Below, piece after piece: positions 44,035 through 53,322 of a DNA stretch of 64,000 nucleotides; positions within the stretch are counted from its first letter, which is position 1; each line of letters opens with the position of its first letter. The translations under genes were made by a program, and so were the position numbers. A model generated the notes under the pieces. It worked only from the letters and a program-made list of their open reading frames with translations. It was not told the origin of the DNA and did not search any database. The stretch comes from Sphingopyxis sp. HIX (lineage in GTDB: Bacteria > Pseudomonadota > Alphaproteobacteria > Sphingomonadales > Sphingomonadaceae), in the NCBI RefSeq assembly GCF_001468285.1, contig NZ_LNSB01000010.1, positions 1 through 64,000 of the forward strand, given 5' to 3'.

Positions 44035-44444
44035 TTCGCCGCGTCCTGCCGCACCGCGATGAACGACGCCGTCACCCCGGCGGGCGACTTCGGGCCATGC
44101 GCGAGCACGCGGACGACGGTGCCGAGCAGCGATGGCACCTGGTCGATGCCATCGGGCCAGTCGTAGCCGGGCCCGCCATGATAATCATAGCGCCACCCCT
44201 CGGTCGCGGTCCCCGCGATGCCGAGGCCGATGAGCGCGAAGCCGCCCCGCGCCTTCTCCTCGCCGCTGATCGTCAGCGCATAGCCCGCCCCCATGTCGAG
44301 CCGCCCCGCGACCGCGCCGTCGCCATCGACCGTGAAGTCGAAAACCCCCTCGCCGAAGATCAGCGCCAGCGCCGCCTGGGCATCGCTGCCGACCAGCGCC
44401 GGGGTGTTGACGAAACTGCGATAGGTCCATTGGCCGGCCAGCAT
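44031..44444 (-). CDS. Hypothetical beta-rich protein beside tyrosinase
   Basis: A 137-residue protein from the ATG at 44444 (MLAGQWTYRSFVNTPALVGS), with GGGAG eight bases upstream; an in-frame start at 44522 would add 26 residues. The sequence GQWTYRSF, ALALIFGEGVFDFTVDGDG, TISGEEK and GLGIAGTATEGWRYDYHG alternates glycine and aromatic residues like a small beta-barrel (lipocalin or avidin-like), but this is a guess. No signal peptide is seen. It is divergent from the tyrosinase gene across an AT-rich region. Confidence 0.6.
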   Translation of the reverse strand: MLAGQWTYRSFVNTPALVGSDAQAALALIFGEGVFDFTVDGDGAVAGRLDMGAGYALTISGEEKARGGFALIGLGIAGTATEGWRYDYHGGPGYDWPDGIDQVPSLLGTVVRVLAHGPKSPAGVTASFIAVRQDAAK

Positions 44445-44528
44445 GTACAGGGCTCCCGCAACAGCTTGGCCGCGCCTGCATCGGGCGACCGATGGAGGCT
44501 CATAGAGCGAAACGCGCGCCATAAAAAG

Positions 44529-44547
44529 TAATGATTGCCAGTCATTA
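44529..44547. promoter_or_regulatory. Inverted repeat in tyrosinase divergent promoter
   Basis: TAATGA and TCATTA with a seven-base spacer (TTGCCAG) form a perfect inverted repeat. The surrounding 200 bases between the divergent hypothetical gene and tyrosinase are more AT-rich than the rest. A regulator could bind here; no regulator gene is near. Confidence 0.4.
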
Positions 44548-44715
44548 TTTCGACATTTTCCTGAAACTCTTGGTAAACACTCAAGAAATCAAAGTATCTC
44601 TCTCATCTACGTTGCTTTCATCGCGAATCGCCCTAATCTTCGGCACATTGCGATTCGGGGACGCAAGAAAGCCTGCCGAAATAACCATTGGCCCAGCCCC
44701 GCCGGGAGAAATATC

Positions 44716-46359
44716 GTGCAAAAGATTGCGCCGAATACCCGCTATTCGATTTCCGACCTGCAGCGCGAATATGACGATGGCAATAAGGCACCGCTCGAAA
44801 ATCTGATGCGCGCGTGGAAGGGAATCAAGGAACTCGACCCGCAGGACCCGCGGTCCTTTTTCAACTTGGGCGGCTTCCACGGCGAACCCTTTCGCGGTCC
44901 CGGCACGACCGACCCCGCCTGGTGGGGCGGCTATTGCCAGCATGGCACGGTGCTGTTCCCGACCTGGCACCGCGTCTATCTCTACAAGCTCGAAAAGGCG
45001 CTGCAGAGCATCCCCGGATGCGAAGATGTGATGCTCCCCTTCTGGGACGAATGCAGCGACGAATCGCGGCTGAACGGCATCCCGCGCGCGCTGACCGACG
45101 AATTTTTCACCCTCGACGGCGAACAGATCCCCAACCCGCTGCGCTCCTTCGTGCTGCCGATGGCGATCGACGACCAGGTGTCGAACGACGGCAAGCTGTA
45201 CAGCAAGCCGCTGCATTACGAGACGGTCCGCTTCCCGCTATCGGGGCTGGTCGGCACGCCCGAAGCCATCGCGGCAACGGCGGCGCACAATGCGCAGTAC
45301 AGCAATTATGAAGACCGCACGAAGCTGCTCAACATCAACATCTCGGCCTGGCTCAACTTCGCCTTCGAGATCGACGGAAGCCCGCGCGGCGAGATCTATT
45401 CCAAATTCGTCGCCTGCCTTGATGCGCCCAACTACACGCTCTTCTCGAACACGACCTCGATGGGCGCGTGGAACAAGGCGAACCCCGCGAACAAGATCAT
45501 GGCGCTCGAATCGCCGCATAATTTCATGCATCTCGCGGTCGGCGGCTATGACGTCCAGAACAACCCCAACCCGGGCAACGATGGCGACAGCACGCTGATC
45601 GCGGGCGCCAACGGCGACATGGGCGAGAACGACACCGCGGCGCTCGACCCGATCTTCTTCTTCCACCACTGCTTCATCGATTACACCTTCCATGTCTGGC
45701 AGGTGCGCAATTTCGCGTTCGGGGGGTTCACGATCGACACGAACGACCCGGGCGCGCATTACAGCAGCAACAGCCCGCCGCCCGCCGACGGCAACCCCGA
45801 CGATGTCTTGTCGATGGACAGCCCGCTCCAGCCCTTCATGCTCGACGACGGGTCGCGCTATTTCACGTCGGCCGATTGCGTCCAGATCCTGAACCAGCTC
45901 GGCTACAGCTATGGCCCCGGCTCGCTCGACAAATATATGACGCGCGACGCGCCGACCGAACTCGCGGCGATCGCGGGCGCCCCGGGACGTACCGTCCGTG
46001 TCGACGGCATCGACCGATCGAAAATCCGCGGCTCCTTCATCATCGAGGCCTATGCCGAAGTCGACGGCGAGCTGAAATCGCTCGGCCACGAACCGGTGCT
46101 CAGCCGCTGGCAGGTCGGCGGCTGCGCCAATTGCCAGACGCACCTCAAGGTCCGCGCCGACTTCAACCTGCCGCCCGCCCCCGCGGCCCAGCTCGACGCG
46201 CTGGCGAGCACCGCGCCCGACTCGCCGCCGGTCTATGTGTCCGTGCGCACCCGCGAGGGTTCGCTCCACCATAATATCGGCGGACCCGCGCTGCTCGGCG
46301 CGGCCGATGATGCCTCGCTCGCCGAGGCCCAGCCGGCCTTCACGGTCGACATCGTGTGA
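44716..46359 (+). CDS. Tyrosinase/polyphenol oxidase
   Basis: Type-3 copper oxidase of 547 residues acting on phenols. CuA: His55 (GGFHGEP), His76 (GGYCQHGTVL) and His85 (FPTWHRV). Cys74-x-His76 matches the Cys-His thioether pair of fungal and plant enzymes. CuB: His268 and His272 (HNFMHLAVGG) and the His317/318 pair (FFFHHCFID). The C-terminal domain (about 400-547) carries GCANCQTHLKV and looks like the beta-domain of plant polyphenol oxidase. No signal peptide is seen. The GTG start at 44716 follows GGGAGA. A PfpI-type gene follows. Confidence 0.92.
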   Translation: MQKIAPNTRYSISDLQREYDDGNKAPLENLMRAWKGIKELDPQDPRSFFNLGGFHGEPFRGPGTTDPAWWGGYCQHGTVLFPTWHRVYLYKLEKALQSIPGCEDVMLPFWDECSDESRLNGIPRALTDEFFTLDGEQIPNPLRSFVLPMAIDDQVSNDGKLYSKPLHYETVRFPLSGLVGTPEAIAATAAHNAQYSNYEDRTKLLNINISAWLNFAFEIDGSPRGEIYSKFVACLDAPNYTLFSNTTSMGAWNKANPANKIMALESPHNFMHLAVGGYDVQNNPNPGNDGDSTLIAGANGDMGENDTAALDPIFFFHHCFIDYTFHVWQVRNFAFGGFTIDTNDPGAHYSSNSPPPADGNPDDVLSMDSPLQPFMLDDGSRYFTSADCVQILNQLGYSYGPGSLDKYMTRDAPTELAAIAGAPGRTVRVDGIDRSKIRGSFIIEAYAEVDGELKSLGHEPVLSRWQVGGCANCQTHLKVRADFNLPPAPAAQLDALASTAPDSPPVYVSVRTREGSLHHNIGGPALLGAADDASLAEAQPAFTVDIV

Positions 46360-46385
46360 GCGGCGCCAAGCAGGAGGGTTCGACC

Positions 46386-47015
46386 ATGCGCATCGTCATC
46401 CCCGTCTATCCCGAGGTCGACCTGCTCGACGTCTGCGGGCCGTCCGAAATGTTCAACTGGGCGAAGTTCGACGTCGCGCTGGTCGCGGCCGACCCTGGCC
46501 CGATCACCTTCAACAACGGCTTCCAGTTCAACGTCACCGCAGGGCTCGACAGCGTCACCCCCTGCGACGCGCTCTGGGTGCCGGGCGGCGAGCCCGACGC
46601 GCTGCAGGCGATCATGTTCGGCAGCGACCGCCGCTACCAGCAGTTCATCACCGCGCAGGCGGCGCAGGCGCGCTATGTCTGCTCGGTATGCGAGGGCGCG
46701 CTGCTCGTCGCCCACGCGGGGCTGCTCGACGGCTATAATGTCACGACGCACTGGGCCTTCATTCCCTATCTGCTGCAAAATTACCCGGCGATCAGCGTCG
46801 CGCCCGGCCATCCGCGCTTCGTCCTCGACCGCAACCGCCTGACCGGCGGCGGCATCTCGTCGGGGCTCGACGAGGCGCTGCAGCTCATCGCGCTGCTCGG
46901 CGGCGAAGAGCTTGCGGTCGACGTCCAGCAATCGACGCAATATTATCCGCAGCCTCCGGTCCACAGCGAGATCCCCAATATCATCCAGTCGCCGATGCCG
47001 CCGGTGCCTGCCTGA
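46386..47015 (+). CDS. DJ-1/PfpI family protein
   Basis: A 209-residue protein with the DJ-1/PfpI fold: MRIVIPVYPEVDLLDVCGPSEM, WVPGGEP and the nucleophile elbow VCEGALL with Cys102. This resembles the isonitrile hydratase/GATase1 branch (InhA-like), which hydrates small isonitriles, though a glyoxalase or chaperone role is also possible. ATG at 46386 follows AGGAGGG. It lies 26 bases after tyrosinase, so the two are probably co-transcribed. Confidence 0.88.
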   Translation: MRIVIPVYPEVDLLDVCGPSEMFNWAKFDVALVAADPGPITFNNGFQFNVTAGLDSVTPCDALWVPGGEPDALQAIMFGSDRRYQQFITAQAAQARYVCSVCEGALLVAHAGLLDGYNVTTHWAFIPYLLQNYPAISVAPGHPRFVLDRNRLTGGGISSGLDEALQLIALLGGEELAVDVQQSTQYYPQPPVHSEIPNIIQSPMPPVPA

Positions 47016-47103
47016 CAATCGGCCGAACGCGCCGATTGGGGCGGCCGCGAGCGGGCCAGAAATCGCTGTCCTAACGCCCGTGGCCGTCCTAGCCTTTGCC
47101 GCG

Positions 47104-48603
47104 ATGGATCGAACCGCTCCCAAAAGGCGTTCGCCGCTGCCCGCCGCCCTGCTGCTGGCGGCGGTCGCGCTTACCGGCTGCAACCCCGCCAAGGGCGGCG
47201 ACGAGGCGCCGCCGCGCGCGACCGATACCGCGCCCTCACCCTCGCAGACCTCGCTGATCGCAGTGCCGATCGACGCCGACATCGGCCCGCTGAAGCGCGA
47301 ACTCGAGCGCGCGGTGCCGCGGACCCTGTGGACGATCGACCGCCGCGAGAAAGCGTGCGTCGCGCCGCAGCGGGTCAAGGTCTTCGGCAAGAAGGTCAAG
47401 GTCACCCCCGCCATCCCCTGCACCATCGTCGGGCAGGTGACGCGCGGACCGCTGCGGCTGCGCGGCGAGGGCGACGAGATCGTCGTCGACGTGCCGATCA
47501 ACGCGACGATCAGCGCGCGCGACGTCGGCGGGGTGCTGAAGGGCGAGACCGCGACCGGCGCCGCGCTGGCGCATGCGCGCGTGCGGATCGAGCTGACCCC
47601 CGACTGGAGGACCCGCGGCCGCGCGCGCATCACCTATGGCTGGACCAGGACGCCGGGGATCGATTTCCTCGGCAAGAGGATCACCTTCACCGACGAGGCC
47701 GACGCCAAGCTCAAACCCGTCGTTGCGGGGGTCGAGCGCGAGGTGAACCGCGAAATCGCGAAGATCGACATCCGGCGACAGGCGGCCGAGGTCTGGCGCC
47801 AGAGCTTCACCACGCTCGAGCTCAACCGCGAGAACCCGCCCGTGTGGATGCGCGTGACGCCGCAGCGCATCCTCTACGGCGGCTATCGGCTGAACGGGCA
47901 GAAACTGAACCTCAACCTCGGGATCGAGGGGATTACCGAGACCTTCGTGTCGAGCCGCCCCGCCAACCCCTCGCCCACCCCGCTGCCCCGGCTGGTGCGC
48001 GAGGCGCCCAAGCCGCATCTCGACGTGCGCGTGCCCGTGATCGCCGACTATGCCCAGCTCCAGCCGGTGGTCGACCGCGCGCTCGCCAAGCGCGCCAAGC
48101 GGCCCTTCGTGCTGCCCGAGCTGGGGCCGATGGACGTCGCCTTCGGCAAATCGACCATCTATGGCGCACCCGGCGGGCGGATCGCGGTCGGGGTCGATGT
48201 CGAGGCGCGGCTGCAGAGCCGCAAGGGCGAGCCGACGCGCGGGCGCATCTGGATGACCGCGATCCCGCGCAACGAAGCCGGGTCGGCCGAGGTTCGCTTC
48301 ACCGACATATCGATCAACGGCGACAGCGACGGCGTCGGCGGCGACTTGCTGATCCTGCTCGGGCGCAGCGAGGGTTTCGCACCGCTGATCGCCGATGCGC
48401 TGACGCAGAATTTCACCCGCGACCTTGAGGAGCTGCAGGGCAAGATCCGCCGCGCGGTGGGCCAGCGGCGCGAGGGCGCCTTCGTCATCCGCACGCATAT
48501 CGACGGCTTCGCGACCGGCGAGATCAAGGCCTATGGCAACGGCCTCTACCTGCCCGTCCAGATGACCGGCGGCGCGGCGGTCGACTACCGGCCGGTCAAA
48601 TAG
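47104..48603 (+). CDS. DUF4403 lipoprotein
   Basis: A 499-residue outer-membrane or periplasmic lipoprotein. The lipobox is AVALTGC, followed by a Pro/Thr-rich spacer. The body alternates strand-like segments (IAVPIDADIGPLKRELERAVP, FLGKRITFTDEADAKLKPVV), matching the DUF4403 family with its lipid-transfer-like (BPI/TULIP) character; function is not established. It abuts the PiT gene end by one base (convergent). Confidence 0.85.
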   Translation: MDRTAPKRRSPLPAALLLAAVALTGCNPAKGGDEAPPRATDTAPSPSQTSLIAVPIDADIGPLKRELERAVPRTLWTIDRREKACVAPQRVKVFGKKVKVTPAIPCTIVGQVTRGPLRLRGEGDEIVVDVPINATISARDVGGVLKGETATGAALAHARVRIELTPDWRTRGRARITYGWTRTPGIDFLGKRITFTDEADAKLKPVVAGVEREVNREIAKIDIRRQAAEVWRQSFTTLELNRENPPVWMRVTPQRILYGGYRLNGQKLNLNLGIEGITETFVSSRPANPSPTPLPRLVREAPKPHLDVRVPVIADYAQLQPVVDRALAKRAKRPFVLPELGPMDVAFGKSTIYGAPGGRIAVGVDVEARLQSRKGEPTRGRIWMTAIPRNEAGSAEVRFTDISINGDSDGVGGDLLILLGRSEGFAPLIADALTQNFTRDLEELQGKIRRAVGQRREGAFVIRTHIDGFATGEIKAYGNGLYLPVQMTGGAAVDYRPVK

Positions 48604-48604
48604 G

Positions 48605-49618
48605 TCAGAACAGCCGCGTGATCGCGTAGAAGAGCGCCGCGACGATCGCGCTCGCCGGGATGGTGATGAACCACGCCGCGATGACATTGCCCGCGACGCC
48701 CCAGCGCACCGCACTCGCGCGGCGCGCGACGCCGGCGCCGATGATGCTGCCGGTGATCGTGTGCGTCGTCGATACCGGGATGCCGAGCAGGCTGGCGGTG
48801 AAGACCATGATCGACCCGCCGGTCGAGGCGGCGAAGCCCTGGTGGTGCGACAGCTTGGTGATGCGCCCGCCCATCGTCTCGATGATCTTCCACCCGCCCG
48901 ACAGCGTACCCAGCGCGATCGCGACATAGCAGCTGAACGCCACCCAGTGCGGGACATGGAATTCGCCCTGCAGGTAGCCGGTCGAATAGAGCAGCACCGC
49001 GATGATCCCCATCGTCTTCTGCGCGTCGTTCAGCCCGTGGCTGATCGAATAGGCCGCCGACGAAAAGAGATGGAGATGCCGGAAGGTCTTTTCGGCGAAT
49101 TTCGCGGTCGCCCGGTGCAGCGCCCAGCTGCTGACCAGCATCACCAGCATCGCGAGCAACATGCCGAGCATCGGCGACAGGAAGATCGCGATGACGGTCT
49201 TGTTGAGCCCGGTCCACTCGATCCCCTCGAACCCCGCATGCGCGACGCCCGCGCCGACGATGCCGCCAACGAGCGCATGGCTCGACGAGGAGGGGATGCC
49301 CTTGAGCCAGGTCACGACGTTCCAGAACATCGCGCCGACCAGCGCGCCGAACACTACCGCGGGGGTCACCAGATCCTTGTCGATGATCCCCTTGCCGATC
49401 GTCTCGGCGACCTTGTGCAGCTCGGGGAAGATGATCGACAGGAAGTAAGCGGCGAAGTTGAAGAAGGCGGCGAAGAGCACCGCCTGCACCGGGCGCAGCA
49501 GCCGCGTCGCGACGACCGTCGCGATGCTGTTCGCGGCGTCGTGCAGCCCGTTCAGGAAGTCGAATGCCAGCGCCAGGATGACGAGGCCGACGAGGAGCGG
49601 AAAAGCGAGTTCGTGCAT
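48605..49618 (-). CDS. pit: Inorganic phosphate transporter, PiT family
   Basis: Low-affinity phosphate symporter of 337 residues with about ten membrane helices. The two PiT signature motifs are GLHDAANSIATVVATRL at the start and SHGLNDAQKTMGI later. It lies 15 bases downstream of the DUF47-containing gene; PiT and DUF47/PhoU-like genes are commonly paired. A Pho-box-like site lies in front of that pair. Confidence 0.94.
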   Translation of the reverse strand: MHELAFPLLVGLVILALAFDFLNGLHDAANSIATVVATRLLRPVQAVLFAAFFNFAAYFLSIIFPELHKVAETIGKGIIDKDLVTPAVVFGALVGAMFWNVVTWLKGIPSSSSHALVGGIVGAGVAHAGFEGIEWTGLNKTVIAIFLSPMLGMLLAMLVMLVSSWALHRATAKFAEKTFRHLHLFSSAAYSISHGLNDAQKTMGIIAVLLYSTGYLQGEFHVPHWVAFSCYVAIALGTLSGGWKIIETMGGRITKLSHHQGFAASTGGSIMVFTASLLGIPVSTTHTITGSIIGAGVARRASAVRWGVAGNVIAAWFITIPASAIVAALFYAITRLF

Positions 49619-49633
49619 GAAGGGCGCCCCCGC

Positions 49634-50758
49634 CTAGGCGTGGTCGATGACCAGGCCGTCGATCTCGTTCGCGACATCCTCGAAGCTGTCGGTGACGCGT
49701 TCGAGGTGGCGGAACAGTTCGCGCGCGATCAGGAAGCGCGTCGGGTTCGCCTCGCCATGCTCGCGGAACAGGCGCTTGAGCCCGGCGGCGTGGATCTCGT
49801 CGGCATGGCCCTCCATCCGCACCAGCCGCTCGGTAAGCTCGTGGAGGCGCGGGCCGTTGGCGCCGATGTTGCGCAGCAGCGGCAGCGCCTCGGCGGTCAG
49901 GCGCGCGGCGTCGACGATGATCCCCGCGATGTCGCGCATCTCGGGCTCGAACTCGGTGACGTCGTACAGGTCGACCGCGCCCGCGGTCTTCTGCATCTCG
50001 TCGATCGCGTCGTCCATCGAGGCGATCAGGTCGGTGATCGCGCCGCGGTCGAACGGGGTCAGGAAGGTCCGGCGAACGGTCTGCAGCACTTCGCGGGTGA
50101 TCGCGTCGGCGTCATGCTCGCGCTCGATGATCTCGCGGACATGGTCGGCCATGCCCTCGCCGCCCTGCAACATGCGCGACAGCGCATTGGCCCCTGCTAC
50201 CAGCGTCGCGGCGTGGCTTTCGAACAATTCGAAGAAATTTCCCTGTCGCGGCAGCAAACGCTGAAACCATGCGAACATCCAGCTAACCCCTGTCTTGTCG
50301 GCCACATTTTGAACGGCGCCGCGCGGCTGGGCGACGGCACGAAAGCCCCCGTCGCCGAACGAGCGGATCATCGCCTGCAGGTCGGGTTCCTCGACCGCCG
50401 CGGCGGCGTCGCGGAACGAAAACCACCGCCGGTCGCGTTCGTCCATTTCTTTCCACTCGGCGAGTTCGTTGGTCACGGCGAGCGGAAACACCTCGACCTG
50501 GTACATGATCGACGCGCCATTGGCGCGGCGCTTGCGATATTCATAGCTGCCGATCGGCGTCGGGCACACCGCGCCGATCACCCCCGCTTCCTCCTCGGCC
50601 TCGATCGCCGCGGCGGCATGGCGCTCCATGCCGGTCAGCGGATTGCCCTTTGGCACCACCCAGCGCTTGGTCTCGCGCGAGGTGATCAGCAGGATCTCGG
50701 TCGGCCCGTCCTGCGCGGGTCCGCTGAACCGATAGGGAAGGACGGCAATCTGACGCAA
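49634..50758 (-). CDS. NUDIX hydrolase-DUF47 (PhoU-like) fusion
   Basis: One open frame of 374 residues holding two domains. Residues about 1-150: NUDIX fold with WVVPKGNPL and the Nudix box core ERHAAAAIEAEEEAG (the usual Arg is Ile). Residues about 165-374: DUF47 PhoU-like helices starting MFAWFQRLLPRQGNFFELFE. The join has no stop; an internal ATG at 50278 with AGGGG in front could start a separate DUF47 protein. Known DUF47 proteins regulate PiT transporters, and PiT follows at once. The NUDIX part may act on a diphosphoinositol- or nucleotide-like signal (speculative). Confidence 0.85.
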   Translation of the reverse strand: MRQIAVLPYRFSGPAQDGPTEILLITSRETKRWVVPKGNPLTGMERHAAAAIEAEEEAGVIGAVCPTPIGSYEYRKRRANGASIMYQVEVFPLAVTNELAEWKEMDERDRRWFSFRDAAAAVEEPDLQAMIRSFGDGGFRAVAQPRGAVQNVADKTGVSWMFAWFQRLLPRQGNFFELFESHAATLVAGANALSRMLQGGEGMADHVREIIEREHDADAITREVLQTVRRTFLTPFDRGAITDLIASMDDAIDEMQKTAGAVDLYDVTEFEPEMRDIAGIIVDAARLTAEALPLLRNIGANGPRLHELTERLVRMEGHADEIHAAGLKRLFREHGEANPTRFLIARELFRHLERVTDSFEDVANEIDGLVIDHA

Positions 50759-50827
50759 GGAATCGATCCCTTTCTAAAGGGGCTTGGGGCGGGTCGCGGC
50801 CGCATGGTTACAAATTGGTTTCGCCTC

Positions 50828-50845
50828 TATGACGATTTTGTGACA
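50828..50845 (-). promoter_or_regulatory. Pho-box-like site upstream of the NUDIX-DUF47/PiT unit
   Basis: On the reverse strand two 7-base PhoB-type half sites, CTGTCAC and TCGTCAT, are spaced by AAAA as in the Pho box (11-base period). The site is about 70 bases upstream of the gene for NUDIX-DUF47. Phosphate regulation of a phosphate transport pair is plausible; the divergent monooxygenase is also near. Confidence 0.55.
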
Positions 50846-50956
50846 GCCACAAGCGAAGCCGGTGGCGCTAGCCTCACTTTCCGTAAACGTCAATTCGATT
50901 GCAAAATGCAACGCGGTGCGTAAGCTGCCTCCTAACGACAAATGGGAGACGAGATC

Positions 50957-52516
50957 ATGGCAGATAGTGCGACCATGGAACGCGCGAGCGGCGCGGCGGC
51001 TGCACCGGTCGATCAGGATGTGCTGATCGTCGGCGCGGGCATTTCGGGCATCGGCATGGCCGTGCACCTGCAGGCGCACAGCCCCGACCGCAGCTTTACG
51101 CTCGTCGAGCGCCGCGCCGACCTCGGCGGCACCTGGGACCTGTTCCGCTATCCCGGCATCCGTTCGGACAGCGACATGCACACGCTGGGTTTCGTCTTCG
51201 AACCGTGGAAGCATGAAAAGTCGATCGCCGACGGCCCCGCGATCCTCGAATATCTGAACCGCATCGTCGACGAGCGCCACATCCGCGAGCGCATCCGCTT
51301 CGACCGCAAGGTCGTCGGCGCCGACTGGGACAGCGCGGCGGCGCGCTGGACGGTGACGATGGAGGATGCGGCCGGCGGCACCTCGACCACCACCGCGCGC
51401 TGGCTGTACCTCGGCGCGGGCTATTACGACTATGACTCGCCCTTCGACGCCAATTTCACCGGGCGCGACGATTTCCAGGGGCAGATCGTGCATCCGCAAT
51501 TCTGGCCCAAGGACCTCGACTATGTCGGCAAGAAGGTCGTGGTGATCGGGTCGGGCGCAACCGCGGTGACGATCGTCCCCGCGATGACCGATCCCAAGAA
51601 CGGCCCCGGCGCGGCGCATGTCACGATGCTGCAGCGCACGCCGACCTGGTTCGCGATCCGCCCCGCAAAGGACGGCCTCGCCAATTTCCTGCGCAAGATC
51701 CTGCCCGAGCAGCTCGCGTACAAGATCACGCGCTTCAAGAATGTGAAGATGCAGGACATCGTCTTCCAGAAGGCGCGCGACAAGCCCGAGAAGGTCCGCG
51801 ACTTCCTGACCAAGCAGGTGAAGAAGAACCTCGGCGACCGTTATGACGCCGAAGCCTTCACCCCGCCGTACAACCCGTGGGAGCAGCGGCTGTGCCTGGT
51901 CCCCGACGCCGATTTCTTCGAGGCGATCAAGCGCGACAAGGCGTCGGTGGTCACCGACCATATCGAGCGCTTCGATGCGACGGGCATCCAGCTCAAATCG
52001 GGCAAGCATCTCGACGCCGACATCATCGTCACCGCGACGGGGCTCAGCCTCGCGGTCGCAGGCAAAATTCCGGTGCGCGTCGACGGCGACCTCGTCGACT
52101 GGAGCGAGCATTTCTACTACAAGGCGTGCATGTTCTCGAACGTGCCGAATTTCTCGGCGGTGTTCGGTTATCTCAACGCCAGCTGGACCCTGCGCGCCGA
52201 TATCGTCGCCGAATATGTCTGCCGCGTGCTCAACCATATGCAGGCAACGGGGACGACGGTCGCGACGCCCGTCCTCGCCGATCCGGCGAGCCTGACCGAG
52301 GAGAATATCTTCGATTTCTCGTCGGGCTATATCCAGCGCTCGCTGCACATCATGCCCAAGAATGCCGACAGGCTGCCGTGGCGGCTCAACCAGAATTACC
52401 TGCAGGACCGCGTCGACATGCGCACCGGCGCGATCGAGGACGGCGTGCTCGGCTTCGGCAATGCCCGCGCTCCGGCCGCCGAGACCGAAGCCCCGGCGCT
52501 CGAAGCCGCCGAATGA
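50957..52516 (+). CDS. Flavin monooxygenase, Baeyer-Villiger type
   Basis: A 519-residue FAD/NADPH monooxygenase. First Rossmann motif LIVGAGISGIGMA near residue 25; the Baeyer-Villiger fingerprint FQGQIVHPQFWP (FxGxxxHxxxWP) around 173-184; second nucleotide motif VVVIGSGATAVT just after. Baeyer-Villiger enzymes insert oxygen next to a ketone; substrate is unknown. The ATG at 50957 (MADSATME) with GGGAG eight bases upstream is preferred over the ATG at 50942. Stands alone. Confidence 0.92.
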   Translation: MADSATMERASGAAAAPVDQDVLIVGAGISGIGMAVHLQAHSPDRSFTLVERRADLGGTWDLFRYPGIRSDSDMHTLGFVFEPWKHEKSIADGPAILEYLNRIVDERHIRERIRFDRKVVGADWDSAAARWTVTMEDAAGGTSTTTARWLYLGAGYYDYDSPFDANFTGRDDFQGQIVHPQFWPKDLDYVGKKVVVIGSGATAVTIVPAMTDPKNGPGAAHVTMLQRTPTWFAIRPAKDGLANFLRKILPEQLAYKITRFKNVKMQDIVFQKARDKPEKVRDFLTKQVKKNLGDRYDAEAFTPPYNPWEQRLCLVPDADFFEAIKRDKASVVTDHIERFDATGIQLKSGKHLDADIIVTATGLSLAVAGKIPVRVDGDLVDWSEHFYYKACMFSNVPNFSAVFGYLNASWTLRADIVAEYVCRVLNHMQATGTTVATPVLADPASLTEENIFDFSSGYIQRSLHIMPKNADRLPWRLNQNYLQDRVDMRTGAIEDGVLGFGNARAPAAETEAPALEAAE

Positions 52517-53086
52517 TCAGGCGGGCGGAGCGGCGCGCTTGGCGCGGCTCCGCCTGACCAGCCAGAAGATCAGCCCGCCGATCGCGAGCAGCAGCAGTGG
52601 CGCAACGATCCGCGCCGTCTTCGCGCCCGCCTCATAGCTTTCGATGAGGGCCAGCGCCTCGGGCTTGGTCGAACTGCCGAGGACATTCCACTCGGTGATC
52701 TGCAGCGGCGCGTCGTTCTCGGCGAAGAAGCGCAGCGACACCGTGGTCCATTTCGCGCCCGAATGGCCGACGACGACGACCTCCTCCTGCCGCTGTTTGA
52801 TGCCCGGTTCGGCATTGGTTTTCCACTCATAGGAAGCGAGCTGCCACGTCGCTTTCCCTTCGGGGCATTCGCGCGGGAGCAGCGGCGCGGCCTCGACCGC
52901 GGTGTTCGCGATCTCGGGATGGAGCAGGCTCACCGTGCTCGCGGGGTCGGTGCAGAAACGCTCGGCGATGCCGATGATCTCCTTCTGCCGCTCGGGCGAG
53001 ACCAGCTTGTCGAGCGTCGCCTGGAAACTGCATCCCGCCATCAGCAGGGCCAGCAGCCCCAGAATGCCCGTAAAAATCGTCCGCAT
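52517..53086 (-). CDS. Hypothetical lipoprotein with C-terminal membrane helix
   Basis: A 189-residue protein with a lipobox ALLMAGC, a soluble region with two cysteines (ERFCTDPAS, LLPRECPEG), and a C-terminal hydrophobic helix ARIVAPLLLLAIGGLIFWLV followed by RRSRAKR. Both ends should therefore be membrane attached. No family recognised. The ATG at 53086 has GGGGAGG upstream; longer starts are less likely. It is divergent from the c-haem lipoprotein gene and converges with the monooxygenase. Confidence 0.75.
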   Translation of the reverse strand: MRTIFTGILGLLALLMAGCSFQATLDKLVSPERQKEIIGIAERFCTDPASTVSLLHPEIANTAVEAAPLLPRECPEGKATWQLASYEWKTNAEPGIKQRQEEVVVVGHSGAKWTTVSLRFFAENDAPLQITEWNVLGSSTKPEALALIESYEAGAKTARIVAPLLLLAIGGLIFWLVRRSRAKRAAPPA

Positions 53087-53322
53087 CGCAACCTCCCCCT
53101 GATGCCCGACCCGTGCCGATGATGACGAATCGCAGCCCGTGAATCCAGCGCCTTTGTGCCTGGTCCGCCGCACTCCCGCTGTGCCGCGGCGCACAGGCGG
53201 TCGCGCGATCCAACCATATTGGCAGCAATATTGTCGCGCTCCCGACTTTCTGGACACGCCAACGATATTTACTCTATTCACAAACTATAATAGTCTGCCT
53301 GCGATCAGGGGGAGGTCGCATC

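Noticed and set aside
53286-53291. Strong sigma70 promoter before the c-haem lipoprotein
   Set aside because: The TATAAT is perfect but no good -35 box lies 16-18 bases upstream, so a full promoter call was not made.
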